A stretch of DNA of 18,601 nucleotides from an uncultured Prolixibacteraceae bacterium (GTDB taxonomy: Bacteria; Bacteroidota; Bacteroidia; Bacteroidales; Prolixibacteraceae), in NCBI GenBank assembly GCA_937915865.1, contig CALGIG010000085.1, forward strand, positions 1-18,601, read 5' to 3'. Below, one piece after another: positions 14,143 through 18,601 of the stretch. The position numbers and the translations under genes were made by a program. Below the pieces are notes generated by a model. That model was given only the letters and a program-made list of their open reading frames with translations, was not told the DNA's origin and made no database searches. Within the stretch, counting starts at the first letter, position 1, and every line of letters starts with the position of its first letter.

Positions 14143-16611
14143 ATGAAAAACCCATACACTATCTTTCGCTCTTCTTTATTATTTGTGGTATTTGTGCTTG
14201 TTACATTTACACTTTCTGCTCAACCGCTTTTGCTGAAAGTATTGGGAAATGAGAAGGATGGGTTTACTGTGGGTGTTGATCATAGGGGACAATTACTGTT
14301 AACCAACACCGAAGAATTTTCCCTTCAGTTGTTCAACCTTGACCTGAGCACTACCGCAGATTTACCTGGCTGGAAAGGAAAGCTGTGGGAAGGAAATGAA
14401 AACCGTATCACATTAAAAAGAGATTCCTACATTCCTGAATTTGATGCCAACCTTTCGGTGAAGGTTACCTATGAGGTAGTTAATCCCGGCATCGTGAAAA
14501 AGACCGTGGAACTGTTTCAGCCTTCCATGCCGGGCATGTATTATATTTTGCAGCAAACATCCAGACCTGCCGAAAAACCGCAACGTTATGTCAGTTTTGA
14601 ATACGATAATTTCCCCGGAGGGTTTGTGCATGAAATCTATCCCGCCGCCGGTTTTATAACCCCAAAAAACGATGTTGTCGGATTTCTGACCGATGCCGGT
14701 TATAAAAATCAGTTTACCCGCAACACCCGTCGCCGTTTCAGCGGAAGAGGCGGAGGATTTGTCGGCATGCGGCGTTTGCCGGATGTCAATCTGTTTGCCG
14801 TTGCTACTCCGGCGGAACAGGCGGAGAATATTCATTTTATCCGGCAAACATTCGGCGAAATGCTCAACCTTGATGCCGGGACGGAAACAATGCTGCCGGT
14901 AACGGACGAATATCGTAAAGAAGGCAACGCAGAAGTACAGTGGAAAGACGGACTGCTCTCCATTACCGGCCATCCGGGCGGCAGGGCAGGAGTGGAGTTT
15001 ATCACACCCTTTGAGGATCAGAAATTGTATACTATTTCCTTTCTCTGCAAAGGCAATACAGGCGTGGCGGTGAAACTTTTCCGGATGAAAAACGGCCGGA
15101 AAACCACCGAACTGGAATACGGGGTGAAGTACATCGATAACTTTCCGGCCAAGGAGGAGGAATGGACTCAGTTTAAAGGAAGCATTCTGGTGCCCTATAT
15201 TGAAAACGACAGCGTTTCCATGTTTATCGGCACGCAATCGGGCAGGGAATGCGAACTTCAGATAAAGGATCTGCAATTTATTGAACATCAGCCACAGCAG
15301 GAGGCGTACAATTTGCTGCCTATGGGCGAAAAGGTTGTGAAAATCACCTATGTTTTTGTGGAACCCCGGGAATCGCACCAGCAGTTTATGATTTCGGCGC
15401 AAACGCGTCTTGCTGAAGCAAAAGGTTTTCACGGTTCACAGATGGAGAAAATGTTGTATGCCAATTTCAATATGCTCACCTGGATCACCGATACCCGCGA
15501 CTTTACACCCTTCAACGTTCCCAATATGAATTACGCTCCTGATATGTACAACCGCGATGCTTTCTTTTCGGTTGTATCGACCTATAACCGGGAGTTGAAC
15601 CTTGCCATTTGGGAGCAGTGGGGCAAAACCCAGACGCCTGCGGGAGGCATTGGCACCATTATTACCACGCTGATGGGTTCGGTGGAAGCAAAGGACAACG
15701 AAGCCACCATTCATTGGCTTATCTGGGCCATGCTGAATAAGCGAAGGTTCGGGGCTGAGCTTCCACACGAAAAAATTCAAAAAGCGGTTGATTATGTTTT
15801 GAATGAATTTGATGCCGACCGGGACGGGAAATGTTTCGCGCGGTTTCCAATGAGTCAGATCGACATCATTGATTTTGATCCCAAAACCGACCAGCTTGCC
15901 GTTAACCAGGGAATGCTGGCCATTGCCCTGAGAACGATTCAGGAGCTGGGATTTGATGTACCGGATGAACATATCCGCAAAGCCGAAGAGGAGTACCGGA
16001 ACTTTTACGATCCGGAGCGCAGGCACCTGATGTTTGACCGTGAATTTCCGGATATAATTTCCCTGACGGATCTTGAACCCGAGTTTTTCTCACTCTGGCT
16101 TTTCAACAGGCCCATACTTACGGATGAAATGGTTCAGAACCACCTGGAACAGATGCCGGTGCTGAACAAAGTACCGCAGTCGCCGTATCCCGAATACGGA
16201 ACCACGGCCCCTATTCTTATCAGGAAAACCAGGGATAATAAAGGCTATGCATTTCTTTCAGGCGATTATCAGCCTTTCGGGAAGTTTGGTGAAGAAAACT
16301 ACAGCGACGGCTCGAGCGACGGATATTATTACAACGGCGGTAGCTGGTTCAGGGCTGAATACTGTGCTTACGTTGCCGGTCTGAAACATGGCTGGGAGCC
16401 TGCCATTAAAAGAATGGAAAACAGAGTATGGGCAGAAGTATATCTGCATCCCGGGTGGCCTTTCAGCAAGGAATTTATTCCAACAAAATATGCAACTACC
16501 GATAGCTGGTGGCCATCCACAAGGGGCTTGTGCTGGAATGTATTTATGCTGATGGCGAATGAAGTGGCCGGGTTGAGAAGTCCGGAGATGGATCCGGATT
16601 TTGTAAAATAA
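14143..16611 (+). CDS. Secreted six-hairpin glycosidase-like protein with beta-sandwich insert
   Basis: 822 residues. Signal peptide with long hydrophobic core, likely cut after TLSAQ (residue 27); no T9SS domain and no lipobox, so a periplasmic or released product. Residues about 28-260 and 390-430 are beta-rich (ISVKV-type strands, VSFEYDNFPGGFVHEIYPA). Residues about 265-382 look like a CBM4/9-type jelly-roll (LYTISFLCKGNTGVAVKLFR ... WTQFKGSILVPY ... LQIKDLQFIE). Residues about 430-815 are Trp-rich helices of an (alpha/alpha)6 barrel: MNYAPDMYNRDAFFSVVSTY (462-481), DNEATIHWLIWAML (518-531), YYYNGGSWFRAEYCAYVAGL (728-747, with Glu739), DSWWPSTRGLCWN. The Asn-Gly-Gly-Ser-Trp block is typical of six-hairpin glycosidases. 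I cannot name a CAZy family. A -7-like TAAGTTTC at 14120 is close to consensus. Likely a glycan-degrading partner of the locus to the left, now separated from it by insertions. Partial copies of its 3' end lie downstream. Confidence 0.82.
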   Translation: MKNPYTIFRSSLLFVVFVLVTFTLSAQPLLLKVLGNEKDGFTVGVDHRGQLLLTNTEEFSLQLFNLDLSTTADLPGWKGKLWEGNENRITLKRDSYIPEFDANLSVKVTYEVVNPGIVKKTVELFQPSMPGMYYILQQTSRPAEKPQRYVSFEYDNFPGGFVHEIYPAAGFITPKNDVVGFLTDAGYKNQFTRNTRRRFSGRGGGFVGMRRLPDVNLFAVATPAEQAENIHFIRQTFGEMLNLDAGTETMLPVTDEYRKEGNAEVQWKDGLLSITGHPGGRAGVEFITPFEDQKLYTISFLCKGNTGVAVKLFRMKNGRKTTELEYGVKYIDNFPAKEEEWTQFKGSILVPYIENDSVSMFIGTQSGRECELQIKDLQFIEHQPQQEAYNLLPMGEKVVKITYVFVEPRESHQQFMISAQTRLAEAKGFHGSQMEKMLYANFNMLTWITDTRDFTPFNVPNMNYAPDMYNRDAFFSVVSTYNRELNLAIWEQWGKTQTPAGGIGTIITTLMGSVEAKDNEATIHWLIWAMLNKRRFGAELPHEKIQKAVDYVLNEFDADRDGKCFARFPMSQIDIIDFDPKTDQLAVNQGMLAIALRTIQELGFDVPDEHIRKAEEEYRNFYDPERRHLMFDREFPDIISLTDLEPEFFSLWLFNRPILTDEMVQNHLEQMPVLNKVPQSPYPEYGTTAPILIRKTRDNKGYAFLSGDYQPFGKFGEENYSDGSSDGYYYNGGSWFRAEYCAYVAGLKHGWEPAIKRMENRVWAEVYLHPGWPFSKEFIPTKYATTDSWWPSTRGLCWNVFMLMANEVAGLRSPEMDPDFVK

Positions 16612-16663
16612 AGTACTTTTCACTAATTTTTTTAAGAAAGTGTGACTATTGATATCATATTTT

Positions 16664-16671
16664 TAAGTTTG
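16664..16671 (+). promoter_or_regulatory. Candidate -7 box for the 125-residue gene
   Basis: TAAGTTTG, a full match to TAnnTTTG, 44 nt before the ATG at 16716. It supports the small downstream frame as a real gene. A -33 TTG at normal spacing was not found. Confidence 0.5.
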
Positions 16672-16715
16672 CAAAAAAGTTTTACCACTAGAATAGACGA
16701 TAAAAGCTAGAGATT

Positions 16716-17093
16716 ATGAAATTATCTATAATTTCAGTAAACCAAAGCGAACAATATGAAAAATATTCAGCAACGATTAATCGAACATATATAATCGTTT
16801 ATATGGATAAAAATATTTCAAAAGGAGGCCATATACTGCAACCGGAAGCTAGAGACTTTTATACTTTTATTTCGAACAAAGATTTTGAGTTGCTTTATTC
16901 TGAAGGTATAAATATTCAATTGAAATTAATTGAAAAAGGGAGAATCTTTTACGCCAAAGTTGGCTTTCTTAATCGAATGAAATTATATTTCTTTCATAAG
17001 CGATTATGGATTCAAAAAGAAGAAAATATTAGATGGTTATTGAATATGATTATTGTCACAATCGCCACATATGCTGCGTTTAAACATAGATAA
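16716..17093 (+). CDS. Small hypothetical protein with C-terminal membrane segment
   Basis: 125 residues, family not recognised. The last 20 or so residues (RWLLNMIIVTIATYAAFKHR) form one hydrophobic segment with a basic end, as in a tail-anchored membrane protein. The rest is charged and has no signal peptide; it contains GGHILQPEARDFYTFI and FYAKVGFLNRMKLYFFHKRL. An alternative start is Met30 at 16803 (MDKNISKGGHI...), which would leave about 96 residues; the N-terminal 29 residues have less convincing composition. Strongly A/T-rich, unlike the glycan genes. It converges with the next gene, with 9 nt between stops. A -7 box at 16664 supports expression. Function unknown. Confidence 0.6.
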   Translation: MKLSIISVNQSEQYEKYSATINRTYIIVYMDKNISKGGHILQPEARDFYTFISNKDFELLYSEGINIQLKLIEKGRIFYAKVGFLNRMKLYFFHKRLWIQKEENIRWLLNMIIVTIATYAAFKHR

Positions 17094-17102
17094 AATTATA
17101 TT

Positions 17103-17555
17103 TTATGATTGCGTATTGGTTTTTCTCAGCCATTTTAGAGAAGATTCCTTGATTAATCTCTCTATTGCATTTGGATCAATTTTTAACGTGTCCCGATTTT
17201 CTGTAACAAAATGCTTGAATAGATCAAACATTTCACGATCAAAAAGAGAGTATATAATATCTTTGTATTTGAAACCTGATCTAATGTCTATTAAGTGTTT
17301 TTTGAAGAATTCTTTTCTGACTTTAATACCAATAATTTCATCTACGGAATTGGAAAATTCTTCAATAGTATTAAACAAATACACCACTTTGTGTACTTTT
17401 TGAATAATTTCCTCCGAACCATATGTCATTACTCTAATAAGATTTTTTGACTTATCGTAATAATGTACTTGTTCATTTACCACTTCTTTATTTGCCATAG
17501 CTGCATTAAATACATCAAGAAGTAGTTGATCAGAAAAATCTATGGGTTCATTCAT
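17103..17555 (-). CDS. Hypothetical soluble protein, convergent with the tail-anchored small gene
   Basis: 150 residues, mostly predicted helix with many Lys, Glu and Ile; no signal peptide, membrane segment or known motif. Begins MNEPIDFSDQLLLDVFNAAM and ends in a basic segment (ERLIKESSLKWLRKTNTQS). The family is not recognised. A full-match -7 box (TACTTTTG) lies 34 nt upstream on the same strand, and the frame shows normal codon behaviour with no stops, so it is probably real. Its stop is 9 nt from the stop of the opposing 125-residue gene, a compact convergent pair of the kind seen in small accessory cassettes. Base composition is A/T-rich like its neighbour. Confidence 0.65.
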   Translation of the reverse strand: MNEPIDFSDQLLLDVFNAAMANKEVVNEQVHYYDKSKNLIRVMTYGSEEIIQKVHKVVYLFNTIEEFSNSVDEIIGIKVRKEFFKKHLIDIRSGFKYKDIIYSLFDREMFDLFKHFVTENRDTLKIDPNAIERLIKESSLKWLRKTNTQS

Positions 17556-17588
17556 TTTGTGTCTTATTTATTCATGAATATAATATTT

Positions 17589-17596
17589 CAAAAGTA
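17589..17596 (-). promoter_or_regulatory. Candidate -7 box for the 150-residue gene
   Basis: On the - strand this reads TACTTTTG, matching TAnnTTTG, 33 nt before the ATG at 17555. It supports expression of that gene from its own promoter. Confidence 0.5.
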
Positions 17597-17899
17597 TCAG
17601 AGAAGCCTTATGAAAATGACGAATTTCCATAATTATGAAGTCAATTATTTTTACACTATATTACATTACCTATTGTTTTATCATTGATTCTTAATAAATT
17701 AACAATAAGAATAATGTAGGAATTTCTTGAAGAGAATCTGTGAATTGAAGCAAAGGTAGTTAGAAATTCTCAACATTTGTACAATTATTGATTTGTTTTC
17801 TTTAATCAAGATTTTTTGGATTCCGTACTAAGAAATTTTTTATGCAAGAGCAGAATTATTAATTTGATTCCGGAGTATTTGAAGGCTCAACTCCCTCAT

Positions 17900-17944
17900 G
17901 GCTCTTGCTGGAATATTCTTATCATAATGGTCAATGAGTTGGCT
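17900..17944 (+). pseudogene. Diverged remnant of the 3' end of the 822-residue glycosidase-like gene (copy 1)
   Basis: Ungapped alignment to 16525-16569 gives 32 of 45 identical bases. Translation GSCWNILIIMVNELA matches GLCWNVFMLMANEVA of the 822-residue protein: 8 of 15 identical and the rest conservative. Upstream, in frame, NLIP (17863-17874) may match EFIP of the full gene with a shorter linker. Homology fades after the Ala, and the frame closes at a TAA near 17985. No start or body remains. Confidence 0.6.
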
Positions 17945-18308
17945 GTAGTGCTTTTAGAAAAAAAATCGCTTTGCTTTATGTCTTAAAAGCGATACGTCTG
18001 CGTGAACAGGTTAAAAGGAACTCGTATCGTTTCCCTGAATGATTTATGATTCAACTCTATGAAAAAAGTGAAGTTCAATTATTAGTATCACAAAATGCGA
18101 TACCATCAAAACAAAATTTGGGAGCTTTCCTTCCTTTTGCATTTACTTAACAATGGGATTTAATTCTTGCCAATATTCTGAATAGCAGAAGGGATATACA
18201 ATTGATTGTGTGCATAATAGAGGTGTTTTTTAAATTCGTGAATTCTTGTTAGCCCAGGAGGATAATCTTCTAAAGTGGGAAATTTTCGAGTAATAAATTG
18301 TTTTGAAC

Positions 18309-18355
18309 AGTGGTGATATTCATATGCTGATTATTGTTGTTAAAGAGTTGTTGAT
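18309..18355 (+). pseudogene. Possible third remnant of the same 3' end (weak)
   Basis: TGG followed by a TATGCTGAT 9-mer and then GAGTTG resembles the Trp-Asn-(V)-F-Met-Leu-Met ... Glu-Val/Leu segment. The translation MLIIVVKEL resembles ILIIMVNEL of copy 1. It needs gaps, and the DNA is A/T-rich, so chance is possible. Confidence 0.25.
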
Positions 18356-18442
18356 CAATATTTCATAATAAGAAAGAGTTTTGGATATAAACGAAAGATG
18401 AAGACATAGAAGCCTTATATGCGTTATTGTAAACATTTCTGA

Positions 18443-18525
18443 GGCTTTACTGAAATGGTTCTATGCTGATGACGAATGAATTAGCCAGATTGCAAAGTTC
18501 TGAGGTGGATCCGGATTTTAGATGA
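18443..18525 (+). pseudogene. Remnant of the 3' end of the 822-residue glycosidase-like gene (copy 2)
   Basis: From 18463 the DNA aligns without gaps to 16546 onward: 47 of 57 bases identical, ending in a shared GGATCCGGATTTT. The translation MLMTNELARLQSSEVDPDFR then stop parallels MLMANEVAGLRSPEMDPDFV. Upstream, GGCTT...CTG.AATG extends the match to 18443 with one base missing, which breaks the frame. The preceding 400 bp do not contain the rest of the gene. It is a 3' scrap of a paralogue. Confidence 0.8.
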
Positions 18526-18558
18526 GGTTGAGGCTAAGGACAAGGTTGAGTATTAGTT

Positions 18559-18597
18559 TATATTACTAATGTAAGCTATTATATATTATTAATGTAA
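18559..18597 (+). repeat. Two-unit tandem repeat at the right edge
   Basis: TATATTACTAATGTAA (18559-18574) and TATATTATTAATGTAA (18582-18597) differ at one of 16 bases, with a 23-bp period. It may continue outside the window. Function unknown. Confidence 0.5.
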
Positions 18598-18601
18598 AAC
18601 A

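Larger units (their letters stand above)
17556..18601. other. About 1 kb A/T-rich gene-free stretch with decayed fragments
   Basis: No intact gene is seen on either strand. It holds the promoter region of the 150-residue gene, two clear and one doubtful remnant of the 3' end of the 822-residue gene, an 11-base repeat AGAAGCCTTAT at 17601-17611 and 18408-18418, and a small tandem repeat at the right edge. The segment 17955-18050 reads open for about 25 codons (ALLYVLKAIRLREQVKRN) but is too short to name. Confidence 0.7.

Noticed and set aside
14413..15432. Long 339-codon open frame on the - strand
   Set aside because: Antisense to the 822-residue gene; rich in His, Phe and Arg in a pattern typical of antisense translation.
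16610..16619. AAAGTACTTT palindrome just after the 822-residue gene
   Set aside because: Ten bases without a loop or following T-run; too short to call a terminator or operator.
17955..18030. Open stretch reading ALLYVLKAIRLREQVKRN
   Set aside because: About 25 codons with a stop soon after, no start context and no recognised family; insufficient to call a gene fragment.
1..18601. CRISPR array, tRNA or rRNA genes
   Set aside because: No regularly spaced repeat series and no tRNA- or rRNA-like sequence was seen on reading the window.

Overview
The window comes from a member of the Bacteroidota. The grounds are a SusC/SusD pair, a lipoprotein whose cysteine is followed by an acidic surface-export signal, two complete proteins and one remnant with type IX secretion (T9SS) C-terminal domains, and TAnnTTTG-type -7 boxes. 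The genus cannot be told from what is visible. There are no rRNA or tRNA genes and no CRISPR array.

Left part (1-9524, + strand): a polysaccharide utilisation locus. In order it holds the 3' part of a SusC TonB-dependent transporter (5' end outside the window), SusD, a FIVAR-like plus LamG surface lipoprotein in the SusE/F position, a strong intrinsic terminator, a secreted GH13 alpha-glucosidase with all catalytic residues, and a 1038-residue T9SS protein (alpha/alpha-barrel-like region, Ig-like domains, LamG, sorting domain). The GH13 motifs point to an alpha-glucan, possibly alpha-1,6-linked (isomaltooligosaccharide or dextran type). In the inferred scheme the T9SS protein and lipoprotein bind or cut the glycan outside, SusCD imports oligosaccharides, and GH13 finishes them in the periplasm.

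Middle part (about 9525-14080): a visibly more A/T-rich insertion zone. On the - strand is a 465-residue T9SS beta-propeller-like protein. Directly upstream of it is an orphan T9SS sorting domain, the stump of a second gene cut off beside a dead IS4-family (DUF4372-type) transposase. The transposase has one frameshift and four premature stops. A gene-free stretch with inverted and direct repeats follows, then an AAA_14/DUF4143 ATPase whose promoter region carries two 22-bp repeats 32 bp apart.

Right part (14143-18601): a secreted 822-residue six-hairpin glycosidase-like protein, probably a functional partner of the left locus. After it come two convergent small hypothetical genes with good -7 boxes, and about 1 kb of A/T-rich DNA. 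That last kilobase contains at least two, perhaps three, decayed copies of the 3' end of the 822-residue gene, which suggests that tandem paralogues once stood here and were lost.
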